A program made the position numbers and the translations under genes. DNA of 64,000 nucleotides from Sphingomonas sp. AP4-R1 (GTDB lineage: Bacteria > Pseudomonadota > Alphaproteobacteria > Sphingomonadales > Sphingomonadaceae). Shown here piece by piece: positions 9,259 through 17,430 of the stretch (its first letter is position 1; each line of letters opens with the position of its first letter). The notes under the pieces were generated by a model. It ran no database searches. It saw nothing but the letters and a program-made list of their open reading frames with translations, and was not told the DNA's origin. The stretch spans positions 2,246,001 to 2,310,000 of the forward strand of contig NZ_CP053346.1 in NCBI RefSeq assembly GCF_013113735.1, in the 5' to 3' direction.

Positions 9259-10023
9259 TTACCTTCTGTAATTTGCATCCGCATCACCTGCCCCGACTTC
9301 GCCGATCGATTCGCCGCCCAGCAACACATAGCGCACCGATTCCTCGGCCGTTTCGACGAAGAGATGGTCGCCGTCGGTTAAGATGGCGAAGTCATGCTGG
9401 CGAAGCAGTCTGCGCTCGTCACCAATGTGCGCTTCTCCCGAAAGAATCTGGACTATGGCCGTCCAGCCACGAGGCAGCCGATGTCGGGCACTTGAGCCGG
9501 GTTCGTGGCTGATGTCCAGATACAGGCTCTGGACCTCGGTTCTGACCGCGGCTTCCAGTCCAGCAACATGACGGACCGTCACGCCATCTGTGCATGTGAC
9601 GGGAACCTCTCCAGCCTCGCGTCGCGGCGGCAGTTGAGCCACATCAGGCAGTAGCGCGATCCAGCGCTGTACGCCGTGGGAAGGTTGATCACCCAACGGA
9701 GACTCGCTGTGCACCATTCCGGATCCCGCGAACAAGTGCATCGCGCGGCCGGCAGGCAGTTCGAGCCGGGTTCCGTCTGGCTCACGATGCTCCATCGTGC
9801 CGTCCAGCTGGTACGTCACCATCTCGACGCCCCGGTGGGGATGATACCCGAACCCGGCTGAGCCGGATGGGATGATATACTCGCCAAGGGCCATGAACGG
9901 GTTGGCATGCGGCAGGTTTCCTCCCGGAAGCGCGCGGTTGACCGTCGCCGGTCCCTCCCGACGGGGTGTCGCGGCGCGCGCGATCAAGACGCCCCAACCA
10001 GTGGGCGAGTTTACATCGGACAT
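9259..10023 (-). CDS. Pirin family protein (bicupin)
   Basis: A 254-residue pirin homologue. The N-terminal cupin has the metal-binding HPHRG motif, a second histidine in the strand ending TMEHREPDG, and the GSGMVHSE segment. The C-terminal cupin is degenerate, as in the family. Bacterial pirins include quercetin 2,3-dioxygenase-like enzymes and redox-responsive binding proteins. It is the last gene on the minus strand of the gentisate locus, 90 bases after the VOC pseudogene, so it may belong to that operon. Its role there is unknown. Confidence 0.88.
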   Translation of the reverse strand: MSDVNSPTGWGVLIARAATPRREGPATVNRALPGGNLPHANPFMALGEYIIPSGSAGFGYHPHRGVEMVTYQLDGTMEHREPDGTRLELPAGRAMHLFAGSGMVHSESPLGDQPSHGVQRWIALLPDVAQLPPRREAGEVPVTCTDGVTVRHVAGLEAAVRTEVQSLYLDISHEPGSSARHRLPRGWTAIVQILSGEAHIGDERRLLRQHDFAILTDGDHLFVETAEESVRYVLLGGESIGEVGAGDADANYRR

Positions 10024-10113
10024 TTCTCTATCCCTCGACCGCCTATGAACAACGTAGGCCGCTGCCGCGACGCTACTTGTGAGCCGTTCGCCATATGGCG
10101 AACGGCAATCCGG

Positions 10114-10631
10114 CTAGCTGACCGGCCGATCAAAATCGCGGGCGAGATGGCCCCGGCCGGTCAGGTCTCCGCGTTCGAACATCCAGCCGTACCCGCCTTT
10201 CGGGTTGCTCAGTATCTCCCAGTAATTCTCGTCGGCGTCGCGGAAATAGAAGCTGTAGCTGCCATGCTGCACGATCGGCTCGGAAATATCGTGGAGTTGC
10301 ATTTGTCGGCGTCGCGCAGGACGGTTCGGTAGGCTTCGTCAACCTTCGCATCCGTCTCCACGTCGATGCCGTTGTGATTAAGAAAGGGCATCACCGCCTC
10401 CTCACCGGGGGGTGATTTCACCACGACGTATACATGGTCCGCCAAAGCGGGCCCAAAGGGAGATTTTACTGGTGCGGACAGTCTCGAAGCCGGGGAATTT
10501 CTCGTAAAACGTCGCAAGAAGTCGATGTTGCGCGACTCCAGAGTGCCGTGAGAGATGAATTTGAGCTTGAGCGCCGGCTCGACGACTGCCTGAGAAGGTG
10601 CAGTGTCGGACGTAATGCTGACATCGGACAT
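10114..10631 (-). pseudogene. VOC-family (glyoxalase/extradiol dioxygenase fold) gene broken by frameshifts
   Basis: Translated pieces in different frames join into one VOC protein of about 170 residues. The start MSDVSITSDT and KLKFISHGTLES are in one frame. A short middle piece (FYEKFPGFETVRTSKISLWAR) lies in a second frame near 10430-10510. The first frame then resumes (HVYVVVKSPPGEEAVMPFLN). The C-terminal part (HDISEPIVQHGSYSFYFRD, with the YWEIL metal-ligand glutamate) lies in another frame from about 10302. At least three single-base shifts are needed, so the gene is inactive unless these are assembly errors. It sits in the minus-strand gentisate operon, 23 bases after the FAH-type hydrolase. 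Confidence 0.75.
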
Positions 10632-10654
10632 GGTTTTTTTCCTGGACCGATAGA

Positions 10655-11353
10655 TCAATAACCTGCGCCGATCGTAATCTCGATGTCGCCTAGTCCTTCG
10701 ACACCCCCTTCGATACGGTCTCCCGTAACGATGGCGGCCACGCCTGCTGGTGTGCCTGTATAGACAAGGTCACCCGGCTTGAGCGCTATCCCGTGGCTGA
10801 GCGTCGAGAGCAATTCAGGCACAGACCAGATGAGGTCGGCCGTCCGGGCGTCCTGCTTCGTCTCGCCGTTCACCTTCAACCATATACGAGCATCCTCGAT
10901 GACGCCTGTCTGGGATATGGGGTGGATCGGCGCGCACGGGGCCGACTCGTCAAAGGCCTTCCCGAAATCCCAGGGCAGTCCGGCCTTGAGCGCAGCCATC
11001 TGGATGTCACGACGCGTAAGATCGATGCCCACGGCATAGCCGTAGATGTGGTTGTTCGCCTCCTCTGGCGAAATCTGGAAGGCTGGCTTCCCGATCGCGA
11101 CGACCAGCTCGATCTCGTAATGGAACTCCTTGGTGAGTGTCGGGTAGCGCACGGTCGCCCCGCTTGGAACGATGGCGTCTGCCGGCTTGGAGAAGAAAAA
11201 TGGCGGGTTTCGCTCCGGATCGCCACCCATTTCCTTGACGTGATCGCTGTAATTGCGCCCGACGCAGAAGATGCGGCGGACCGGAAACAGGTCGGTCGAG
11301 CTGGCGACCGGAACGGTAACGGTTTCAAGCGGTGGTACTACAAAGGTCATCAT
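10655..11353 (-). CDS. Fumarylacetoacetate hydrolase family protein, probable fumarylpyruvate hydrolase (second copy)
   Basis: A 232-residue FAH-domain enzyme expected to cleave fumarylpyruvate to fumarate and pyruvate. It has the FPVRRIFCVGRNYSDH start, the PPFFFSKPADAI segment, the HYEIELVVAIG metal-binding strand (E-x-E) and the GDLVYTGTPAGV loop. It is clearly paralogous to the product of 15891-16589 in the plus-strand operon, matching it through most of its length. It lies 22 bases after the ferredoxin reductase gene. Two copies in one locus may differ in substrate, for example for substituted ring-cleavage products. Confidence 0.88.
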   Translation of the reverse strand: MMTFVVPPLETVTVPVASSTDLFPVRRIFCVGRNYSDHVKEMGGDPERNPPFFFSKPADAIVPSGATVRYPTLTKEFHYEIELVVAIGKPAFQISPEEANNHIYGYAVGIDLTRRDIQMAALKAGLPWDFGKAFDESAPCAPIHPISQTGVIEDARIWLKVNGETKQDARTADLIWSVPELLSTLSHGIALKPGDLVYTGTPAGVAAIVTGDRIEGGVEGLGDIEITIGAGY

Positions 11354-11375
11354 TCTCTCGCTAGAACTGAGTTGT

Positions 11376-12647
11376 CTAAAATTCGACGAGCAGGTCGGAA
11401 GCGATCTTGCCGAGGGGGCGGGTGGGGTCGGTCAACAGCCTAGAATCACCGCGCCAACCGCTCGCGATCAGCCTGCTCGATGGGCGAATGTCCCGCCCAT
11501 TGTTCACGGTCGAGACACCACGAAGCACGCCGTTGCGAAAGTGGAATGCGGTTCCGGAGATCGACGTGCCGCGCCAGACCGTCTGGTCGCAATCAGCTGC
11601 CAAGCCGGCGACCTGAATGTTGGTCTCCAACTGGTCGGTCCAAAACCAAGGGACTTCCGCATAGGCATCGTCGATCCCCAGCATCGATCTGGCGACGTGC
11701 GCCCCATGCCGTCCCGCATGCTGCCATGCCTCCACTCTCAGGGAATGGCCGTAGGTCGGATGGTGAAAACTGGCGACGTCGCCAGCGGCGTAGATGCGCT
11801 CGAGGCTCGTGCGTCCACAGCCATCGACAACGACGCCGTTGTCGACCGCGCAGCCTGCTGCGCGGGCCAGGTCATCGTTTGGTATCACCCCGATCCCGGC
11901 GACGCACACATCCGCTGAATGCGTAGCTTCGCCAACCCGAACCAGGGCACCGCCGCGTCCATCCGCTTCCACTGCAATAGGGCCGCTTTCCAGGACGAGC
12001 GTCACGCCGGCCGCGCGGTGAAGATCAGCAAGCAGTGCGGAGATCTCGGGCGCGACGGCGCGGTGCATGAGCCTCGGCGCGGGATCGATCACGGTGACAT
12101 CCAGGCCGAGCTCAACGGCGGTCGATGCAACCTCCAGGCCGATCACGCCCCCGCCCAGGACCACCACCGAGCGTGCCGCGCGAAGCGCGCTGCGTAGCCT
12201 GGCGGCGTCCTCCCGCGTACGGAGGTAGTGAACACCCGCCGGATCGCCTTGAAGCCTGCGCGCGCGCGCGCCGGTGGCCAGCAGGAGCGCGTCGTAGGAG
12301 ACCACCTGGCCAGAGTCGCCGAGCCGCGCGCGGCGGGCTGCGGGGTCGATCTCAGAAATGCAAGTGTTCGGGATCAGTTCGATCCGCTCTGCCGCGAACC
12401 ACTCGGCCGGACGAATCAGCCGTTCCGGCTCGTCATCAGATTTCAGCTGCTGCTTCGATAATGGGGGGCGTTCGTAGGGAATGCCTGCCTCGTCGGTTGC
12501 CAGCATCACGTGGCCGCCAAATCCACCCTCACGCAGCGCCGCGGCCGCAGCGACGCCGGCTTCGCCCGCGCCGACGATCAGGACTGTGCCGGTGGCCGGA
12601 AGCGACCAACGATTTTCCCGCTGCTCCTCGCCCAAAGGACCTGACAC
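11376..12647 (-). CDS. FAD/NAD(P)H-dependent ferredoxin reductase of the ring-hydroxylating dioxygenase system
   Basis: A 423-residue flavoprotein that passes electrons from NAD(P)H to the Rieske ferredoxin encoded at 14523-14843. The FAD-binding GAGEAG is at residues 26-31, followed by PYERPPLSK, which is typical of rhodocoxin/putidaredoxin-type reductases. The NAD(P)-binding GGGVIG is at 165-170, and IYAAGDVA marks the second FAD motif. The GTG start has AAGGAG 6 bases upstream. It is transcribed divergently from the oxygenase operon out of a shared ~130-base promoter region. Confidence 0.9.
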   Translation of the reverse strand: MSGPLGEEQRENRWSLPATGTVLIVGAGEAGVAAAAALREGGFGGHVMLATDEAGIPYERPPLSKQQLKSDDEPERLIRPAEWFAAERIELIPNTCISEIDPAARRARLGDSGQVVSYDALLLATGARARRLQGDPAGVHYLRTREDAARLRSALRAARSVVVLGGGVIGLEVASTAVELGLDVTVIDPAPRLMHRAVAPEISALLADLHRAAGVTLVLESGPIAVEADGRGGALVRVGEATHSADVCVAGIGVIPNDDLARAAGCAVDNGVVVDGCGRTSLERIYAAGDVASFHHPTYGHSLRVEAWQHAGRHGAHVARSMLGIDDAYAEVPWFWTDQLETNIQVAGLAADCDQTVWRGTSISGTAFHFRNGVLRGVSTVNNGRDIRPSSRLIASGWRGDSRLLTDPTRPLGKIASDLLVEF

Positions 12648-12678
12648 TAAACACTCCTTGCTTATTGCGGTATCATTA

Positions 12679-12732
12679 GCACAATGTGCAAATCACGCAA
12701 CGGTGACGGTGCGCGTTTTCCTATGTGCAAAT
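12679..12732. promoter_or_regulatory. Direct-repeat/inverted-repeat candidate operator in the divergent gentisate promoter
   Basis: The 10-mer ATGTGCAAAT occurs twice in the same orientation, at 12684-12693 and 12723-12732, 39 bases apart. The first copy overlaps a perfect inverted repeat GCACA-A-TGTGC at 12679-12689. Both lie between the divergent reductase (start 12647) and oxygenase (start 12782) genes. They are good candidates for binding one of the two IclR proteins in the window, but this is inferred from position and symmetry only. Confidence 0.5.
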
Positions 12733-12781
12733 AGTTGTACTATGTGGCATAGAGTCAAGCAGGGAGAGCCTGGAGTTGTCG

Positions 12782-14008
12782 GTGAGCAAGAATCACACAT
12801 GGCCTGAAGATGGGCGGGGGCGAGTGCCGTTCTGGGTCTATACCGATCCACAGGTGTATCGGGAGGAGATCGACAAGATCTGGTACGGCCCGCACTGGCT
12901 GTACGTCGGCCTCGAATGCGAGATTCCGAACGTCGGAGACTTCAAGACCACGACGCTTGGCGAACGCCCTGTCATCATGGTCAGGAGCGGGGTCGACGAG
13001 ATTACGGTTGTCGAGAATCGATGCGCGCACCGGGGGCTGAAGTTCTGCCAGGAGCGGTTCGGCAACCGGCAGGATCTCCTTTGCCCTTACCACCAGTGGG
13101 CCTACTCGCTGAGGGGCGATTTGATCGGCGTGCCTTTCCGCCGCGGCGTGAAGAAGCAGGGCGGAATGCCGGCCGACTTTGATCCGTCCGCCAACGGTCT
13201 CCATCGCTTGCGCGTGGAGGAAGCCAATGGCGTCGTATGGGCGACATTCTCTGACGAGACGCCGTCCTTCCGCGAATATCTCGGCGAGCGCTTCTGGAAG
13301 CATTACACGCGCGTCTACGACGGTCGGAAGCTCGAGGTGCTGGGCTATAATCGGCAGCGCATCCCGGGAAACTGGAAGCTGATGCAGGAGAACATCAAGG
13401 ACCCTTACCATGCAGGACTCCTACACGTGTTCTTCGTGACATTTGGCCTGTTCCGGGCGGACCAGAAATCAGCCGTCGACATCGATGACCTGGGCCGACA
13501 CGGGATTTTGATCAGCCGCAAGGGCGAAAAGGAGCAGAATGAGGTCACCGCGGACATGCGGCAGTTCAAGAGCGACCTCGTCCTCAACGATCCTCGCATC
13601 CTCGACGTGGTGCAGGAATTCACGGGCGAGGAGACCGTCGGCATGATCACGATCTTCCCGAGCGTGATTCTACAGCAGCAGGTCAACTCTCTTACCACCA
13701 GGCAGATCGTACCATCTGGACCCGGGGCTTTCGACTTCCACTGGACCCATTGGACCTACGCCGACGACAGTTCCGAGATGAAGCAGCGCCGCACACGACA
13801 GGCGAACCTGTTCGGTCCGGCCGGGTTCGTTTCGGCCGACGACGGCGAGGTCATCGAGTTCAGTCAGCAGGGCTTCTCTCCCTCGGAGGACGAGGCAGCC
13901 CTGGTCACGATGGGCGGCCGCGAAATCGAATGCACCGACCACATGGTCACCGAAACGGCGATCCGCGGCATGTACGACTATTGGCGCAAGGTGATGGGCT
14001 ATGCATGA
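12782..14008 (+). CDS. Aromatic ring-hydroxylating dioxygenase, large (alpha) subunit, salicylate 5-hydroxylase (NagG)-like
   Basis: A 408-residue catalytic subunit. The Rieske motif C-x-H-(17)-C-x2-H is visible as CAHRG (C81, H83) and CPYHQW (C101, H104). The mononuclear-iron site follows in NIKDPYHAGLLH. The C-terminal MVTETAIRGMYDYWRKVMG resembles salicylate 5-hydroxylase and related large subunits. I chose GTG at 12782 because GGAG lies 7 bases upstream; in-frame GTG at 12725 lies inside the putative operator. The downstream gentisate dioxygenase supports hydroxylation of salicylate to gentisate. A related substrate such as anthranilate or 3-hydroxybenzoate cannot be excluded. Confidence 0.88.
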   Translation: MSKNHTWPEDGRGRVPFWVYTDPQVYREEIDKIWYGPHWLYVGLECEIPNVGDFKTTTLGERPVIMVRSGVDEITVVENRCAHRGLKFCQERFGNRQDLLCPYHQWAYSLRGDLIGVPFRRGVKKQGGMPADFDPSANGLHRLRVEEANGVVWATFSDETPSFREYLGERFWKHYTRVYDGRKLEVLGYNRQRIPGNWKLMQENIKDPYHAGLLHVFFVTFGLFRADQKSAVDIDDLGRHGILISRKGEKEQNEVTADMRQFKSDLVLNDPRILDVVQEFTGEETVGMITIFPSVILQQQVNSLTTRQIVPSGPGAFDFHWTHWTYADDSSEMKQRRTRQANLFGPAGFVSADDGEVIEFSQQGFSPSEDEAALVTMGGREIECTDHMVTETAIRGMYDYWRKVMGYA

Positions 14009-14510
14009 AGCGATGGAATGCCAGGGTGCGGCCGGCGCTGGCCTCCTCAACTCGCGTGAAGCGATCCGCGATCTCTTCGATGACTATTACGCCACGCTGG
14101 ATGCGGTGGATCTTGAGGCGTGGCCCAACTTCTTCACCGAAGACTGCGTATACCGAGTCATCTCGCGGGAGAATTACGAGCGAGGTTTCAGTCTAGCCAC
14201 CATCGGGGCGGAAAGCCGCGGCATGCTCATGGACCGTGTCACTGGCCTGCGCACCACGCAAGTCTATGCGCCGCGCTATTACCGTCGCTTCGCCGGTCCG
14301 CTGAAGATCGGCCGGGGAGCCGATGGCGCGGTGCCGGTCGAACACAATTTGCTGTTAGTCCAGACCCTCATCGACAAGCAGTCCGAGATCATTCTTTCCG
14401 CGCGCTGCTACGATAGCGTCGTCGAAGTTGACGGTCGACTGGCGCTTGAGCGCCGGGACGTCGTCTTCGATTCGGAGATGATTCCTAACAGCCTCATCTA
14501 CCCTGCATAG
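14001..14510 (+). CDS. Aromatic ring-hydroxylating dioxygenase, small (beta) subunit, NagH-like
   Basis: A 169-residue beta subunit with the SnoaL-like cone fold that stabilises the alpha subunit. It shows REAIRDLFDDYYATLDAVDLEAW near the N-terminus, FFTEDCVYRVISREN, and a C-terminal LALERRDVVFDSEMIPNSLI. It overlaps the alpha gene by 8 bases, as expected for a co-translated subunit pair. Confidence 0.9.
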   Translation: MHEAMECQGAAGAGLLNSREAIRDLFDDYYATLDAVDLEAWPNFFTEDCVYRVISRENYERGFSLATIGAESRGMLMDRVTGLRTTQVYAPRYYRRFAGPLKIGRGADGAVPVEHNLLLVQTLIDKQSEIILSARCYDSVVEVDGRLALERRDVVFDSEMIPNSLIYPA

Positions 14511-14522
14511 GATTTCCCCAAA

Positions 14523-14843
14523 ATGCCTTGGATCAAGACGATTCCGACATCGGAGCTCGGCGAGGAGGGCCTTGCCAGCGCGCAGGCCGGCAACGTCTGG
14601 GTAGCACTGTATCGTGTCGACGAAGAATATTACGCCACTTCGGTAGTGTGCACGCATGGTCAGGCAAGCCTCGCGGACGGCTATCTCGAAGGCCACAATA
14701 TCGAATGTCCGCTGCACCAGGGGACGTTCGACGTGCGCACGGGCAAACCGACCGGTGCCCCGTGCACCGTACCTGTTCGCACCTTCCGGGTGAGGGTCGA
14801 GGACGACGTGATTCTGGTCGAAGTCGGCCAGGGGGAGGTATGA
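14523..14843 (+). CDS. Rieske [2Fe-2S] ferredoxin of the dioxygenase
   Basis: A 106-residue soluble Rieske ferredoxin. The cluster ligands are CTH (C43, H45) and CPLH (C62, H65), with the usual TFDVRTGKPTGAPC loop after the second pair. It carries electrons from the reductase encoded at 11376-12647 to the alpha subunit. It lies 12 bases after the beta gene and one base before the gentisate dioxygenase gene. Confidence 0.93.
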   Translation: MPWIKTIPTSELGEEGLASAQAGNVWVALYRVDEEYYATSVVCTHGQASLADGYLEGHNIECPLHQGTFDVRTGKPTGAPCTVPVRTFRVRVEDDVILVEVGQGEV

Positions 14844-14844
14844 C

Positions 14845-15894
14845 ATGTCGACGCTAGTCAACGACCAGCGCCAGCAGCTGGAGGGGCTGTACGATGAGAT
14901 GCGCCCGAAGGGTCTGTACCCCTTGTGGGAGCATCTCGCCGCCCTTGTCACCCCGGAGCCTCGGGGCCAGACCAAGGCGGTCAAGTGGAACTTTTCCGAG
15001 ATCAGAGACTATCTGATGCGTGCCGGCGATCTCATCAGCGCGCATGACGCAGAACGCCGTGTGCTCATCCTGGAGAATCCTGGCCTTCCCGGCACCTCCG
15101 GCATCACGTCAAGCCTTTATGCCGGGCTTCAACTTATCCTGCCCGGAGAAGTCGCACCTTGCCACCGCCACTCGCAGTGCGCCCTGCGCTTCGTGCTGGA
15201 CGGCGACGGCGCTTTTACCGCGGTGGATGGCGAGAAAGCTGTCATGCGGCCCTTCGACCTCATACTCACCCCCAACTGGCAGTGGCACGATCACGGAAAC
15301 GTATCTGGCAAACCGATGATCTGGCTTGACGGCCTCGACATCCCCACGGTCCACCACTTCGACGCGAGCTTCGCGGAGAAACTGGGTCAGGAGGCCATGT
15401 CAGAGAGCGCGCCAGCTGACGACAGCATGCGGCGCTATGGGCGCAACCTTCGCCCTATGCGGGGTTCGACGGCAGACCGCCGTCCCACAGAACTGCCGCT
15501 GTTCCACTATCCCTATTCGGAATGGCGTCATAGCCTTACCTCGCTGGCGGAGGCCGATGCTCCCGATCCACATCTCGGCCATGCGCTCGAGTTCCTTAAT
15601 CCTGCCAACGGGGGGGCGATCATGCCGACGATTTCCGCCCACGTCCGCCTGTTGCCTGCCGGCTTTGAGAGTAGGGGGCGAAAGTCAACCGACGCCACGG
15701 TCTTCACCGTCGTCGAGGGCAGCGGCCAGGCGCAGATCGGCGAGATCGAGCAAGGTCTCAAGCATGGCGACATCTTCGTCGTGCCCTCTTGGCACACGTT
15801 ACGCATTCGGGCGACGGATGAACTTGTGCTGTTCGGCTATTCCGACCGTGCGGCCCAGGAGAAGCTCGGACTCTATCGAGAGGCAAAAGCATGA
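14845..15894 (+). CDS. Gentisate 1,2-dioxygenase (bicupin)
   Basis: A 349-residue ring-cleavage enzyme that opens gentisate to maleylpyruvate using Fe(II). The N-terminal cupin holds the ligand set in CHRHSQ (H107, H109) and NWQWHDHGN (H148). The C-terminal cupin (about residues 250-345) lacks the full ligand set, as in other bicupin gentisate dioxygenases. The length matches the family. It sits between the ferredoxin and fumarylpyruvate hydrolase genes, overlapping the latter by 4 bases, so substrate assignment is well supported by context. Confidence 0.93.
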   Translation: MSTLVNDQRQQLEGLYDEMRPKGLYPLWEHLAALVTPEPRGQTKAVKWNFSEIRDYLMRAGDLISAHDAERRVLILENPGLPGTSGITSSLYAGLQLILPGEVAPCHRHSQCALRFVLDGDGAFTAVDGEKAVMRPFDLILTPNWQWHDHGNVSGKPMIWLDGLDIPTVHHFDASFAEKLGQEAMSESAPADDSMRRYGRNLRPMRGSTADRRPTELPLFHYPYSEWRHSLTSLAEADAPDPHLGHALEFLNPANGGAIMPTISAHVRLLPAGFESRGRKSTDATVFTVVEGSGQAQIGEIEQGLKHGDIFVVPSWHTLRIRATDELVLFGYSDRAAQEKLGLYREAKA

Positions 15895-16589
15895 CTCAAC
15901 TATTCGAACTTCCGGCCGCGGTCACCGCACCAGTCGCCGGCGAGCAGCATGGTTTTCCGGTTCGGCGGATTTTCTGTGTGGGGCGGAATTACGCCGAGCA
16001 CGCCCGGGAGATGGGCAAAGATCCAGAACGTGACCCGCCATTTTTCTTCACCAAGTGGGCAGAGACGGTGGTGTTCGACGGCACCACGGTCCCCTATCCC
16101 CAGAAAACCGGCAATTTTCATTACGAGGCCGAACTGGTCGTCGCGATCGGCCAATCTGGCCGCAACCTCTCGCGCGAAGAGGCGCTCGACCACGTCTACG
16201 GCTACGCGACCGGGCTCGACATGACGCGCCGCGACTTGCAGCTCGAAGCGCGCAGCAGCGGGCGTCCCTGGGACACGGGCAAGAATGTCGAAGCGAGTTC
16301 GCCCCTCGGTTTGATACATCCGGCAGCCGCCTCGGGGCATCCCGAGACGGGCGCTATCCGCATGCGGGTCAACGGTGAAGTCAGGCAAAGCGCCGACCTC
16401 GCCGACCTGATTTGGCCCGTTGCCGACATCCTCGTCTTTCTCTCCGGGCTTTATCGCATCGAGCCGGGTGACCTCGTCTACACGGGCACTCCGGCCGGTG
16501 TCGGGGCGGTTGTCGAAGGTGACGAACTCCGGGTGGAGATCGACGGCCTTACTGCTGTGAACGTGCGCGTCGGGCCGCCCGCCGCATGA
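15891..16589 (+). CDS. Fumarylpyruvate hydrolase (FAH family)
   Basis: A 232-residue hydrolase cleaving fumarylpyruvate to fumarate and pyruvate. It has FPVRRIFCVGRNYAEH, PPFFFTKWAETVV, the HYEAELVVAIG metal-ligand strand and GDLVYTGTPAGVGA. The gene overlaps both neighbours by 4 bases (gentisate dioxygenase upstream, maleylpyruvate isomerase downstream), which places it firmly in the pathway. Compare its paralogue at 10655-11353. Confidence 0.92.
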   Translation: MTQLFELPAAVTAPVAGEQHGFPVRRIFCVGRNYAEHAREMGKDPERDPPFFFTKWAETVVFDGTTVPYPQKTGNFHYEAELVVAIGQSGRNLSREEALDHVYGYATGLDMTRRDLQLEARSSGRPWDTGKNVEASSPLGLIHPAAASGHPETGAIRMRVNGEVRQSADLADLIWPVADILVFLSGLYRIEPGDLVYTGTPAGVGAVVEGDELRVEIDGLTAVNVRVGPPAA

Positions 16590-17212
16590 TCCTCCATGGA
16601 TATTTTCGGTCGACGGCGAGCTGGCGTGTCCGGATCGCCCTTGCGCTCAAGGGCTTAACGGTGACGCACAGCTCTCATCACCTGCGAAAGGGCGAGCAGC
16701 GCGCGGCAAACTATCTCGCAGTCAACCCTCAAGCCCTCGTGCCGGCCCTGGAGCTCGACGACGAGGTGGTCCTGACCCAGTCGCTCGCTATCATCGAGTT
16801 CCTGGACGAGCTCCATCCGGACCCGCCGCTCTTGCCCGCCGACCCGGTCGACCGCGCGATCGCTCGGTCGATTGCACTGGCGATCGCGTGCGACATCCAC
16901 CCGATTCAGAACCTCAAAATTCTGGACCGGGTTCGGCAAATTGGGGGGCAGGAGGCGGCAGACGACTGGGCGCGGACGACGATAATGGATGGCCTCGCAG
17001 CGACGGAACAGCTGATCCAGCGGCGGGGAGGCCGGTTCTGTGTGGGCGATCAGCCGACGCTCGCCGACATCTGCCTGGTGCCCCAGCTCGGGAATGCGCG
17101 ACGGTTCGGAGTCGAGCTGGTATGGCCCCGCATTGCCGCTGTCGACGAGGCCTGTGCTGCAATGCCGGAGTTCGCTGGGGCCGTGCCCAACCGCCAGGCC
17201 GACGCCTATTGA
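16586..17212 (+). CDS. Maleylpyruvate/maleylacetoacetate isomerase (zeta-class glutathione transferase)
   Basis: A 208-residue GST-fold enzyme that isomerises maleylpyruvate to fumarylpyruvate with glutathione. The N-terminal zeta motif is present as STASWRVRIAL at residues 9-19, with NPQALVPALE and QSLAIIEFLDE forming the glutathione site. The C-terminal domain ends in PNRQADAY. It is the last gene of the plus-strand operon. In a gentisate operon the substrate is expected to be maleylpyruvate (NagL-like) rather than maleylacetoacetate. Confidence 0.9.
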   Translation: MILHGYFRSTASWRVRIALALKGLTVTHSSHHLRKGEQRAANYLAVNPQALVPALELDDEVVLTQSLAIIEFLDELHPDPPLLPADPVDRAIARSIALAIACDIHPIQNLKILDRVRQIGGQEAADDWARTTIMDGLAATEQLIQRRGGRFCVGDQPTLADICLVPQLGNARRFGVELVWPRIAAVDEACAAMPEFAGAVPNRQADAY

Positions 17213-17430
17213 ACCAACGACTGCTTCTAACTCGATAAGGTTTGACTAAGCTGCCTCGGTTTGAGTTGGTGAAGGATCGGTCTCGCGGCAGCGCCAGACG
17301 CTTATCCTGCCTGAAAGGCAGGAGCCCAGTCGCGGTGCGAAGCAGCCTGCACCTTCGCTTTGTCATGTCCTTGATCGTAGCGCTGCCCTCGGTGAAATCG
17401 GGCACGCAACACCCATGCGCCGGGGATAGC

